A stretch of 42,537 bases of DNA. Source: Limosilactobacillus ingluviei DSM 15946 (GTDB lineage: Bacteria > Bacillota > Bacilli > Lactobacillales > Lactobacillaceae). The translations under genes were made by a program, and so were the position numbers. The DNA lies in contig NZ_AZFK01000086.1 of the NCBI RefSeq assembly GCF_001435775.1, positions 166 to 42,702 on the forward strand. Reading direction: 5' to 3'. This document shows, piece after piece, positions 1 to 6,712 of the stretch. Numbering within the stretch: the first letter of the stretch is position 1; every line of letters begins with the position of its first letter. Under the pieces are notes generated by a model that saw nothing but the letters and a program-made list of their open reading frames with translations, ran no database searches and was not told where the DNA came from.

Positions 1-339
1 TCATACTGACCGCGGTTCAGCCTACGTCTCCCATGTCTACAATCAGGAACTAAGCTGACGCGGAATCTTACACAGTTACTCGGCTCCTGGAACGCCTGCC
101 GACAATGCGAAAATGGAACATTGGTGGGCGGACTTTAAGAGTATTTGGATGAACCATCAAGCCAAGGCAATGACTTTAGCGGAACTGGAAGTTCAAGTCA
201 AGCAGGGGATCAACTATTTCACTACTAAATTTATTTCAATTAAGCGAAATGACCTGACTGTCGCAGAATACTACGAACAGCAGGCCATTTAAGACTAGCA
301 ATTTTTCATTTTTTCAGACTGTCAACTTGACAGGGTACA
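1..339 (+). mobile_element. IS3-family insertion sequence remnant (right end)
   Basis: The window opens inside the 3' part of an IS3-family element. It holds the C-terminal end of the DDE transposase, then about 47 bp of non-coding DNA ending in TGTCAACTTGACAGGGTACA (320-339), which has the ...CA terminus expected of an IS3-type right inverted repeat. The left end lies outside the window, so length and subgroup cannot be given. The next bases, GTACCCTG, are the mirror image of the terminal CAGGGTAC. This may be chance or a remnant of a neighbouring IS end. Confidence 0.65.
2..292 (+). pseudogene. IS3-family transposase, 3' fragment with in-frame stop
   Basis: Reading from base 2, the translation starts HTDRGSAYVSHVYNQELS, matching the HSDRGSQY block around the second catalytic Asp of IS3/IS150 OrfB integrases. 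It continues with SYSAPGTPADNAKMEHWW, where the E of MEHWW sits in the position of the catalytic Glu. It ends at TAA 290-292. A TGA at 56-58 interrupts the frame between the two motifs, so no full-length transposase can be made without read-through. The start lies outside the window. The family call rests on the DRGS and PADNA...E motifs. Confidence 0.8.
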
Positions 340-465
340 GTACCCTGGCCAGCGGATTTTGGCTTCATCATTAATTCTCTCTCTCATTTAAGTTACGGTT
401 GTTAGTTTACGGGAAAGGGCCGGGCTGGTCAATTTTAGTTACTGATAAAAAGTAAGCTAAATTCG

Positions 466-494
466 TTGACGAGCGGGCGCGCCGGGCGTATCAT
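466..494 (+). promoter_or_regulatory. sigma-A promoter of the 63-residue ORF
   Basis: TTGACG (466-471) and TATCAT (489-494) are separated by exactly 17 bp. The preceding 25 bp closely resemble the DNA upstream of the Met T-box promoter at 3142-3196. Confidence 0.6.
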
Positions 495-526
495 CTGGGA
501 CAGACTAAAAAACGGAGGAAATAATA

Positions 527-718
527 ATGAGCCAACCATTTTTTGACCAGACGCACCAAGAAGTCCAAGCCGAAGCCAACTGGCTAGCGTGGCCGGATGC
601 CGATCTGGAAACGACGCCGGCGGCGCCCCACGCCCTGGTTCATCATCCAGCCTCAACGCCCCCGGCAACGGTGGCCAAAGCCCGACGGCACTGGTGGCAA
701 CGCAAGCGTTCGGCCTGA
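527..718 (+). CDS. hypothetical protein, 63 residues
   Basis: A short protein with a consensus promoter and a good ribosome binding site (ACGGAGG, about 8 bp before ATG). The first half is acidic and Trp-containing (about residues 10-30). The middle is rich in Ala, Pro and His. The tail is basic with a Trp pair (RRHWWQRKRSA). I see no membrane segment or signal peptide, and I do not recognise a family. The well-formed expression signals argue that it is real although the composition is low in complexity. It lies between the IS remnant and the thiol oxidoreductase gene. Confidence 0.55.
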   Translation: MSQPFFDQTHQEVQAEANWLAWPDADLETTPAAPHALVHHPASTPPATVAKARRHWWQRKRSA

Positions 719-740
719 GCAGATTAAGTGTTAATCAACG

Positions 741-750
741 CCATTAATGG
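741..750. repeat. 10-bp perfect palindrome upstream of the DsbA-like gene
   Basis: CCATTAATGG lies about 65 bp before the start of the oxidoreductase gene, just upstream of a -10-like TACTAAT. A second small inverted repeat (GTAAC 782-786 / GTTAC 793-797) sits next to the ribosome binding site. Either could be a regulator site. Neither is assignable from sequence alone. Confidence 0.3.
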
Positions 751-814
751 TATCCTAACGCTGTACTAATTAATTGTAAGCGTAACGTTTCGGTTACAAA
801 TGGAGGAAAAATTA

Positions 815-1468
815 ATGGAAATTATGTACTGGTCGGACATTGCCTGTCCGTTTTGCTACATTGGGGCGACCCGTCTCAAGCGGGCGTTGACCCAACTTGG
901 TTTGGCGGATACGACGCCGTTGGACTTTAAGGCCTACCAGCTGGATCCGACTTTAAAAGCCACCAGTGACGTCAAGATGGCGGCCCACTTTGCCCAAGCG
1001 CACGGGATGACGGCCGAACAGGCCAGCCAACGCTTGGCGCAGATTGAACTGGCGGCGGCACCCGACGGCTTGGACCTGGATTATGCCAACGCGATCCCGG
1101 TCAACACCATGACGGCGCACCGCTTGATCAAGTACGCCAAGGCGGCAGCAACCCCCGCGCAGGTAGATGATTTGATTCAACGGCTGTACCAAGCTTACTT
1201 TAGCGAAGGCAAGTCGGTGGCGGACCACGCCGTCTTACAAGCAATTGCCGCGGCCGTGGGGTTAGAGGCTGAAGCCGTGGCGGCCGTATTGGACAGCGAC
1301 CAGTATGCCGACGAAGTACAAGCCGACATTCACGCTGCTGCGAACTTAGGGATTCGGGGGGTGCCGTTCTTTGTGATCAACCAAAAGTACGCCATCTCAG
1401 GGGCCCAGCCGTATGAAGCCTTTGTGGCGGCCTTAAAGAAAGTGCAAGCAGAGGAGGAAGCAAAATGA
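815..1468 (+). CDS. DsbA family oxidoreductase (FrnE-like)
   Basis: A 217-residue cytoplasmic thioredoxin-fold protein of the FrnE/2-hydroxychromene-2-carboxylate isomerase type. It starts MEIMYWSDIACPFC, with the CPFC redox motif at residues 11-14. The insertion is helical, and near the C-terminus GIRGVPFFVIN supplies the cis-Pro loop (GVPFF) that faces the active site. I chose the ATG at 815 because GGAGG (802-806) lies 8 bp before it. An upstream in-frame ATG at 800 overlaps that ribosome binding site. There is no signal peptide, so a role in thiol homeostasis or oxidative stress in the cytoplasm is likely. The stop overlaps the next start (ATGA), so the two are translationally coupled. 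Confidence 0.85.
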   Translation: MEIMYWSDIACPFCYIGATRLKRALTQLGLADTTPLDFKAYQLDPTLKATSDVKMAAHFAQAHGMTAEQASQRLAQIELAAAPDGLDLDYANAIPVNTMTAHRLIKYAKAAATPAQVDDLIQRLYQAYFSEGKSVADHAVLQAIAAAVGLEAEAVAAVLDSDQYADEVQADIHAAANLGIRGVPFFVINQKYAISGAQPYEAFVAALKKVQAEEEAK

Positions 1469-1584
1469 GTGAAGAAAAGCAACCCAGCTTAAAGTTGACC
1501 GACCTCGGGGCCGCGCCCGCCACGGTGTGTGGCCCAGCGGGCTGCAGCTTAGCGGACCACCAAGCGGAAACGAAGGAAAAGTAA
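1465..1584 (+). CDS. 39-residue two-cysteine protein coupled to DsbA-like gene
   Basis: The ATG overlaps the stop of the oxidoreductase gene (ATGA), and the ribosome binding site GAGGAGG lies 7 bp upstream within that gene. The peptide is hydrophilic (SEEKQPSLKL start, Lys/Glu-rich end) around a central TVCGPAGCSLADH block with two cysteines in a CX4C spacing. It ends at a strong terminator, so it is the last gene of a two-gene operon. Function is unknown. The close pairing with a CPFC oxidoreductase suggests a redox partner, substrate or metal-binding peptide, but that is inference. I do not recognise a named family. Confidence 0.6.
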   Translation: MSEEKQPSLKLTDLGAAPATVCGPAGCSLADHQAETKEK

Positions 1585-1588
1585 AAAG

Positions 1589-1619
1589 TGGCTGCCCGAT
1601 TTTGGGGCAGCCATTTTTT
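1589..1619. terminator. bidirectional rho-independent terminator
   Basis: TGGCTGCCC (1589-1597) pairs with GGGCAGCCA (1605-1613), followed by T6 on the plus strand and A-rich sequence on the other side. It serves the DsbA-like operon and the convergent 41-residue peptide gene, whose stop lies inside the T-run. Confidence 0.85.
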
Positions 1620-1743
1620 AATACCAGCCAGTCCAGTGGTGCAGCCACGTGGCCAAGGCCGGGCAGTAGTGCAAAGCTATCACGCCGAGCAAAGCAAGCC
1701 CGAGGATGAACCCGGCGGCCAATCTAATCCAGGGGGTACGCAT
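1618..1743 (-). CDS. 41-residue single-span membrane peptide
   Basis: On the minus strand an ATG at 1743 opens a 41-residue frame. The basic start MRTPWIRLAAGF is followed by a hydrophobic segment (about residues 7-28, FILGLALLGVIALHYC) and a short His/Trp-rich tail (ATWLHHWTGWY). A GAAAGGA ribosome binding site lies about 11 bp upstream. One transmembrane helix is predicted by eye. The stop falls within the shared terminator of the convergent operon. Family unknown. The call rests on amphipathic composition and expression signals. Confidence 0.5.
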   Translation of the reverse strand: MRTPWIRLAAGFILGLALLGVIALHYCPALATWLHHWTGWY

Positions 1744-1833
1744 GGGCGGGTGTTCCTTTCTTTTTTGCGCTTAATTTTACCATGGGGCAGTCCGGAAGGT
1801 GATGGGCGGGCCCCTTTTTCGGAACGAAAACAA

Positions 1834-1861
1834 CAAAAAAAAGCACCGCCGAAGCGATGCT
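1834..1861 (-). terminator. terminator downstream of tRNA-Gly
   Basis: On the minus strand AGCATCGC-TTCG-GCGGTGCT is an 8-bp stem (one G-U-type pair) with a UUCG tetraloop followed by T8, directly after the tRNA. Confidence 0.85.
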
Positions 1862-1867
1862 ACCTGA

Positions 1868-1938
1868 AGCGGGTAACGAGAATCGAACTCGCGACTTAAC
1901 CTTGGGAAGGTTATGTTTTACCACTGAACTATACCCGC
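1868..1938 (-). tRNA. tRNA-Gly (anticodon CCC)
   Basis: The 71-nt minus-strand gene folds as a canonical cloverleaf. The acceptor arm GCGGGTA/TACCCGC has a U discriminator. The D-arm contains AGTTCAGTGGTA. The anticodon stem TAACC/GGTTA encloses the loop TTCCCAA, giving anticodon CCC, which reads GGG glycine codons. The T-arm is GCGAG/CTCGT-type with TTCGATT. The 3' CCA is not encoded. U discriminator and anticodon agree with glycine identity. It is followed at once by its own terminator. Confidence 0.93.
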
Positions 1939-2037
1939 AAGTGATTAAATCAATCAACTTTTATATAATACCATATTTTTGGCGCTTGTCACCCCTTTTT
2001 TGGAAAAAAGTTAATTTTTTGGTAATTAAATTAATTA

Positions 2038-2078
2038 CCCCGCGCTAAGGCTACCTCATCGTGGTGCTTAGCGCGGGG
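2038..2078 (-). terminator. terminator of the asparaginase gene
   Basis: A 12-bp perfect inverted repeat, CCCCGCGCTAAG (2038-2049) and CTTAGCGCGGGG (2067-2078), lies 7 bp after the stop codon. The following T-run on the minus strand is broken (TAATTAATTT). Confidence 0.75.
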
Positions 2079-2084
2079 CTTTAA

Positions 2085-3077
2085 TTAGGCCAAGGTCACT
2101 TCTCCCGCGACATCGGTCTCAAAAAAGGTTTTTACGGCAGCCAGGTTCATCCCCTGGCCCAGGGCCCACATCAACTTGGTGATCGCACTTTCCGAAGTCA
2201 TATCGTGGGCACTGATTGCCCCTTCCAACAGGGCCTGGCGCCCGACTTCGTACTTGGTCAAATCACTGCGTTCATAGAGGCACTGACTGGCGGCCACGAC
2301 CGGAATGTTTTGCCGGCTGAGCTGGCCAATCACGGCGGCCACGTTGCGCCGGATAAAGGTCATCCCGCCCAGCCCGTAGCCCTCGATCACAAAACCGTGA
2401 CAACCGCTTTGGGCCATCGCCAGCAGGATTTGCGGATCAAAGCCGGGAAAGAGTTTAATCAACGACACGTTCAAGTCGAGCTTGGTATTTAAGGTGCACG
2501 GCGCCTCCGGGGCGGGCTGGGTCGCCCGGAATACCAGGCCATCGGAGGTAACCTCGGCGATCGGCGGGAAATTGACGCTTTCAAAGGCATCAAAGGCGGT
2601 CGTTTTGACCTTGACGGTCCGGCAGCCCCGCATTACCTTGCCGTCAAAGGCCAAGTAGACTCCCGGGGCACAACTGGCCGCAGCCGTAAAGGCCAAGGTT
2701 AGATTGCGGGGGGCGTCGCTCAAAAGGACGTTCATCGGGACCTGACTCCCGGTTAAGACGACCGGAATGTCCAGGTTGGGCAACATGAAGGTCAGCATCG
2801 ACGCCGTGTAGGCCATGGTGTCGGTCCCGTGGGAAATCACGATTCCCGCGTAAGTTTGGCGGGCTTGGTAGACTTTTTCGGCCATCAAGCGCCATTCTTC
2901 GGGCTGAATGTTGGACGAATCAAGGGCCAAAATGTCGGCTACGTCAATCTGGTAGGGGAGGTTTTGCAGGGTTTGCAGCAAATCTTCCCCGGATTCCCCG
3001 GGCGTCAACCCGGTTTGCGAAGCAACAGAGGCAATCGTGCCCCCCGTCGAAAGGAGCAGCAGTTTTGGTTGGGTCAC
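2085..3077 (-). CDS. ansA: L-asparaginase
   Basis: This 330-residue enzyme hydrolyses L-asparagine to aspartate and ammonia. The N-terminus LLLLSTGGTIAS carries the first catalytic Thr block (TGGTIA, about residues 11-16). The second signature, SHGTDTM, follows at about residue 84 with the Thr-Asp pair, and VVLTGSQVPM comes next. There is no signal peptide, which points to the cytoplasmic type. The start is GTG (3075-3077) preceded by AGGTGG. A -10/-35 pair reads away from the metQ T-box promoter, so the two units are divergent. It opposes AsnA, encoded at 27824, in asparagine balance. Confidence 0.93.
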   Translation of the reverse strand: MTQPKLLLLSTGGTIASVASQTGLTPGESGEDLLQTLQNLPYQIDVADILALDSSNIQPEEWRLMAEKVYQARQTYAGIVISHGTDTMAYTASMLTFMLPNLDIPVVLTGSQVPMNVLLSDAPRNLTLAFTAAASCAPGVYLAFDGKVMRGCRTVKVKTTAFDAFESVNFPPIAEVTSDGLVFRATQPAPEAPCTLNTKLDLNVSLIKLFPGFDPQILLAMAQSGCHGFVIEGYGLGGMTFIRRNVAAVIGQLSRQNIPVVAASQCLYERSDLTKYEVGRQALLEGAISAHDMTSESAITKLMWALGQGMNLAAVKTFFETDVAGEVTLA

Positions 3078-3112
3078 AGTTTTCCACCTGCTTTATTCAG
3101 ATTTTCCCTTAA

Positions 3113-3140
3113 ATTATAGGGCTTTTCCGGCTGGGGTCAA
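3113..3140 (-). promoter_or_regulatory. promoter of the asparaginase gene
   Basis: On the minus strand TTGACC (3140-3135) and TATAAT (3118-3113) are 16 bp apart. This is a perfect -10 with a one-mismatch -35. Confidence 0.7.
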
Positions 3141-3167
3141 GACTGAGAAAAAGTAAGCTCAAAGGGA

Positions 3168-3196
3168 TTGACAAGCGGGCGGGGGTTCGATATGAT
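3168..3196 (+). promoter_or_regulatory. consensus promoter of the Met T-box transcript
   Basis: TTGACA (3168-3173), a 17-bp spacer and TATGAT (3191-3196). It lies back to back with the asparaginase promoter. Confidence 0.8.
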
Positions 3197-3202
3197 TATG
3201 AC

Positions 3203-3475
3203 AATTCAATGAGAAAACGCTGAGAAAAGATGAGTAAGTTCCGGAAAGCATTAAGCGAGCCAGGGGTGGTGGAAGCTGGCGGCGAGAAGGAACTGAAGAT
3301 GGTCTGGGAGCGTGATGCCAGCAAGGCGACAAGCTGGGCACGGGTGGTCTTCGATAACGGACCGGGTGATGATCAGTCACTACTAAGGGTCCTTGGGGGC
3401 TAAATTCGGGTGGTACCACGCTGCGGCGTCCCGCTTTTATTGCAAGTGCAATGAAAGTGGGACGTTTTCTTTTTT
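3203..3475 (+). ncRNA. T-box leader (likely methionine specific)
   Basis: A leader of about 270 nt carries the T-box element AATTCGGGTGGTACCACG (TGGTACCACG at 3411-3420). It is followed by a long terminator hairpin (3427-3469, CGTCCC...GGGACG) with a T-run. T-boxes read uncharged tRNA through a specifier codon in stem I and the tRNA 3' end at the T-box bulge, switching terminator to antiterminator. A likely specifier is ATG at 3299-3301 in the context TGAAG-ATG-G. This agrees with the downstream MetQ-type gene and with the matching TGAAG-ATC-A context in the 8640 leader. The specifier call is inference from primary sequence. Confidence 0.88.
3427..3475 (+). terminator. regulated terminator of the Met T-box
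   Basis: A long stem, CGTCCC-GCTTT-ATTGCA pairing with TGCAAT-GAAAG-TGGGACG, is followed by TTTTCTTTTTT. Its 5' arm overlaps the antiterminator region next to the T-box sequence. Confidence 0.85.
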
Positions 3476-3511
3476 CAGGGCTCGGCGCACCAGCAAACGG
3501 AGGGAAGACAT

Positions 3512-4372
3512 ATGGCAAAACACAAACAAGGCAAATGGTGGTTTTTACTGGGGCTCGCGGCGATTGTCGCCGTCGGCCTGGGCTTGCATTGGGTCACCAA
3601 TGGGCAAAATCATGATGAAGAGACAATTACGATTGGTTCACTTGGGGCGGACGTTAAGGCCTGGCAACACATCGCGGCCAGTCCAGCTGCCAAGGAGGCC
3701 GGCCTCAAGATTAAGGTCAAGTCCTTTACCGATCCGGTCCAACTCAACCGCGGGACGGCTAGCGGCGAAATTGACGTTAACGCCTTTCAATCCTGGGCCT
3801 ACCTGCAAAACTTCAATCACGAAAGCAAGCAAAAGCTGGCGGCCTTAGGGACGACCTACCTGGAACCAATGGGAATTTACTCTAAGAAATACCACCGCGT
3901 AAAGGACCTACCGGATGGAGCGACGATTGCCTTGGCCAACAACCCGGCCAACACGGCACGGGGGTTGAAGCTGCTGGCCAGTGCTGGCTTGCTTACCCTG
4001 AAAAAGAGCTTTGGCCCGACCAGCGGGACCAATGAAATCGCGACGAATCCGCACCACTTTAAGTTCGAAGAAATTGATGACACGACTGGACCGCGGGTGC
4101 TCAACTCGGTGGACGCCGTCTTGATCGGGAACACGATTGCCTTAGAAGGGCATTTGAACGTCTTGAAGGATTCGATCTACCACGAAAAGGTCGATCAAAG
4201 TACCAAGGACAACGTTAACGTCTTAGCAACGGCGAAGGCCAACGCCCATAAGGCCGCATACCGCAAGCTGGTCAAACTCTACCATGAGCCAAAGATCCAA
4301 AAGTGGATTGCCGACCAGTACCAAGGGACCAAGGTGGAAGTTGACAAACCCTTGTCCTACCTGACGAAATAA
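3512..4372 (+). CDS. metQ: MetQ/NlpA-family substrate-binding protein
   Basis: This 286-residue protein belongs to the NlpA/MetQ family, which binds methionine for an ABC importer. The basic start is followed by a hydrophobic segment (about residues 10-26). The family body starts ETITIGSLGADVKAWQHIAAS. It then has FTDPVQLNRGTASGEIDVNAFQSW, the MGIYS block with ALANNPANTARGLKLL, and TNPHHFKFEEIDDTTGPRVL. The usual lipobox Cys after the hydrophobic segment is absent, so it appears anchored by an uncleaved N-terminal helix. No metN or metI is adjacent, so it is an orphan binding protein. The start has GGAGGG 7 bp upstream, and the T-box supports a methionine role. Confidence 0.85.
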   Translation: MAKHKQGKWWFLLGLAAIVAVGLGLHWVTNGQNHDEETITIGSLGADVKAWQHIAASPAAKEAGLKIKVKSFTDPVQLNRGTASGEIDVNAFQSWAYLQNFNHESKQKLAALGTTYLEPMGIYSKKYHRVKDLPDGATIALANNPANTARGLKLLASAGLLTLKKSFGPTSGTNEIATNPHHFKFEEIDDTTGPRVLNSVDAVLIGNTIALEGHLNVLKDSIYHEKVDQSTKDNVNVLATAKANAHKAAYRKLVKLYHEPKIQKWIADQYQGTKVEVDKPLSYLTK

Positions 4373-4379
4373 TGGGATT

Positions 4380-4410
4380 AAACCGCTGGTGGTGGGCGCC
4401 AGCGGTTTTG
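4380..4410 (+). terminator. terminator of metQ
   Basis: AAACCGCTGG (4380-4389) pairs with CCAGCGGTTT (4399-4408), followed by a T-rich stretch. The remaining 245 bp up to the flavin reductase gene are AT-rich. I see no ORF or confident promoter there. Confidence 0.8.
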
Positions 4411-4655
4411 CTTGTTTAAGATTGTGAACAATAAATCAGGTTTTGCCTATTAAACTTTAACAATGACGCTGGAGCGGGCCCTTAATTTTCAGCCGTAACA
4501 AGGCTTAAAGCAAGGTGGGACAACGGTAGCGGTGCGGATATAAATAAATTTAATCTCGGTATAAATATTCCAAAATTAAATAAAAGTCTTGCAAACCGCT
4601 TCACAATATTGCAAAATAGAGCCAACCAGAAGTGTTTTTTGAAAGGATGTGCCAC

Positions 4656-5279
4656 ATGAAAAAGTACATTGCCATTCCGGGGACCAACCGGGCGGGCTCG
4701 ACCAACCGGCGGCTCTTGCAGTTTATCCAACACCACTTTGCGGATCAAGCCGCGATTGAAATTATGGAGATTGGCGGCCTGCCGGTCTTTTATAAGACGC
4801 CCGACCGGAGTTTGCCCGCCGGGGTGGAACAGATGGTGGCTAAGTTGGCCGCGGCTGACGGGGTGATTATTTCAACGCCAGAATACGACCACGGGGTGCC
4901 CGCCGTTTTGATGAATGCGCTGAGCTGGCTGTCCTACGGGGTCCATCCGCTGGCTGACAAGCCGGTGATGATCACCGGGGCCTCGTACGGAATGTTGGGG
5001 ACGTCGCGGGCTCAAATGATGTTGCGGCAAATGCTCGACTCCCCTGAATTAAGCGCTCGGATCATGCCGAGCTCGGAATACATGGTGGGGCACTCCTTGC
5101 AGGCCTTTGATGAGGATGGCAATTTGAAGGAAGAAGAGCTGGTCGACCGACTCGACGGCTTGTTTAATGATTTTGAAACCTTCGTTGACGTCAACAAGAA
5201 CCTCGTTTACAACCGAGAACACGCGATGAACGATATTCGCAAACTGGATTTAAAGAATATGGCAACCCAGGGGGAATAA
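4656..5279 (+). CDS. NADPH-dependent FMN reductase family protein
   Basis: A 207-residue flavodoxin-fold reductase. It begins MKKYIAIPGTNRAGSTNRRL, with the FMN phosphate-binding loop at residues 8-20. It continues with DGVIISTPEYDHGVPAVLMNALSWLSY (the TPEY flavin-ring loop) and PLADKPVMITGASYGMLGTSRAQ. Such enzymes use NAD(P)H to reduce flavin, quinones, azo dyes or chromate. I chose ATG 4656 because AAAGGA lies 10 bp before it; a GTG at 4632 is in frame but lacks a ribosome binding site. The next gene starts 4 bp after the stop and is a paralogue, so the pair forms one operon and may form a heteromeric enzyme. Confidence 0.88.
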   Translation: MKKYIAIPGTNRAGSTNRRLLQFIQHHFADQAAIEIMEIGGLPVFYKTPDRSLPAGVEQMVAKLAAADGVIISTPEYDHGVPAVLMNALSWLSYGVHPLADKPVMITGASYGMLGTSRAQMMLRQMLDSPELSARIMPSSEYMVGHSLQAFDEDGNLKEEELVDRLDGLFNDFETFVDVNKNLVYNREHAMNDIRKLDLKNMATQGE

Positions 5280-5283
5280 GCAG

Positions 5284-6657
5284 ATGAAGTTAGTTGGAAT
5301 TGTCGGCTCAATTGCCGCAGATTCATACAATCGCAAATTAATGCTGTACATGGCCAACCGCTTTAACAACGTGGCCGACATTGAAGTCTTAAGCATCAAG
5401 GACGTACCGATGTTTAATGAAGACGATGACCAAACCAACAGTATGGCGGTCCAATACCTAAAGCACCGGATTGAAAACGCCGACGGGGTCATCATGGCGA
5501 CGCCAGAACACAACCATACCACGACGGCGGCCTTAAAGAGCACGATCGAATGGCTTTCCTACAAGATCCACCCCTTGGCCGATAAGCCGGTCTTGGTAAT
5601 CGGGGCGTCCTACTTTACCCAAGGGTCATCGCGGGCCCAGTTAGACCTGCGCGAAATCTTAGAGGCCCCGGGGGTCAACGCTTTGGTGATGCCGGGGAAT
5701 GAATTTTTACTTGGCAACGTGCGGGAAGCCTTTGATGAGCAAGACAACCTCAAGGATCAAGCGACCGTCAAGCGGCTTAACGACCTGCTGGTTCAATTCA
5801 CCAAGTGGGTGACCGTCCTGAAGGCCTTAAAGGGGCCCGAAGCACCCGACGCGTGGAAAAATGAGGACCTGACCGCCAGCGGCAAGACCGATACGACGAT
5901 CGAAGGAGTCGAGATGGATGATCCGAAGTGGGTCCAAAAAGCGGCAGCCAAGACCCATGCCGCTGTCGGCAGTGACTACGTCCAACTCGACTCTGGGGTG
6001 CTGACGGTCGACCAAATCAACTGGCTGCTCAAATCAATCCCGGCTGAATTAACCTACGTCGATGAGAACAACCAGTTTATCTACTATAACCATAAGAACC
6101 CGGCGACCAAGATGTGGGCTAAGCGTCGGCCGGACCAAACCGGTTTGCCACTCAGTGAAGTCCACCCCGATATCCGCAACGTCCACGACCACGTCAAGCA
6201 AGTCATTCACACCCTGCGGACTGGCAAGCAGGACCTCTTCCAACTGGCGGAACCGGTGGATAAGAAGAACGTCAAGTGGGTGGTCAACAACTACCAAGCG
6301 ATGCACGATGAAGCCGGCAACTTCCGCGGGGTCAACGAAATTGTGCTCGACTTCTGGCCAATTGTCGAAAAGTACCTGGCGATGACCGGCCAAAAGCTGG
6401 TTGACGATCCGGCTAACCAAGTCGATACCGGGGCCTCCGCATCGGTCAAAGCAGATGCTACGCCAAGTCCGGCCTCAAGCGTTCCGGCTGCTGATACGGG
6501 GGCGTCAGCTTCGGTCAGTGCGGATGAACAACCCGCTCCGTCGACTCCCGCGCCAAGTGCCACGCCAAGCGTGGATGCCGGCGCCTCGGCGTCCGTTGAT
6601 GATGATGCGCCGCTGCCCGAAATTGATACCACGGCCAGCGCCAGCGTTAATGATTAA
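5284..6657 (+). CDS. FMN reductase-PAS fusion with Ser/Ala/Pro repeat tail
   Basis: This 457-residue protein has three parts. Residues 1-180 are an FMN reductase (GIVGSIAADSYNRKL flavin loop, TPEHNHTTTAALKSTIEWLSY). Residues 230-375 resemble the DUF438/PAS_10-type PAS domain (LTVDQINWLLKSIPAELTYVDENNQFIYY, SEVHPDIRNVHDHV, GKQDLFQLAEP, MHDEAGNFRGVNEIVLDFWPI). Residues 380-457 are a low-complexity tail with four variants of DTGASASV. The ribosome binding site is AGGGGG, about 9 bp before ATG. A reductase joined to a PAS sensor suggests redox or ligand input to flavin chemistry. The EVHP His occupies the place of the DUF438 CHPP motif. The tail's role is unknown. Fusion and operon are seen directly; sensing is inference. 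Confidence 0.85.
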   Translation: MKLVGIVGSIAADSYNRKLMLYMANRFNNVADIEVLSIKDVPMFNEDDDQTNSMAVQYLKHRIENADGVIMATPEHNHTTTAALKSTIEWLSYKIHPLADKPVLVIGASYFTQGSSRAQLDLREILEAPGVNALVMPGNEFLLGNVREAFDEQDNLKDQATVKRLNDLLVQFTKWVTVLKALKGPEAPDAWKNEDLTASGKTDTTIEGVEMDDPKWVQKAAAKTHAAVGSDYVQLDSGVLTVDQINWLLKSIPAELTYVDENNQFIYYNHKNPATKMWAKRRPDQTGLPLSEVHPDIRNVHDHVKQVIHTLRTGKQDLFQLAEPVDKKNVKWVVNNYQAMHDEAGNFRGVNEIVLDFWPIVEKYLAMTGQKLVDDPANQVDTGASASVKADATPSPASSVPAADTGASASVSADEQPAPSTPAPSATPSVDAGASASVDDDAPLPEIDTTASASVND

Positions 6658-6673
6658 TTAACTTCAACACACT

Positions 6674-6709
6674 AAAAGGACCCTGGGCAATTGCCTGGGA
6701 GCCTTTTAA
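6674..6709. terminator. bidirectional terminator
   Basis: AAAAGG...CCTTTT flanks a GGCAATTGCC palindrome between two convergent genes, with T or A tracts on each side. Confidence 0.75.
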
Positions 6710-6712
6710 TTA

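Noticed and set aside
953-1228. Minus-strand frame inside the DsbA-like gene
   Set aside because: Antisense shadow of a well-supported gene, without a ribosome binding site or recognisable motif.
4582-4596. cre site upstream of the flavin reductase genes (TGCAAACCGCTTCA)
   Set aside because: Three mismatches in the core, including the central CG, make it unconvincing.
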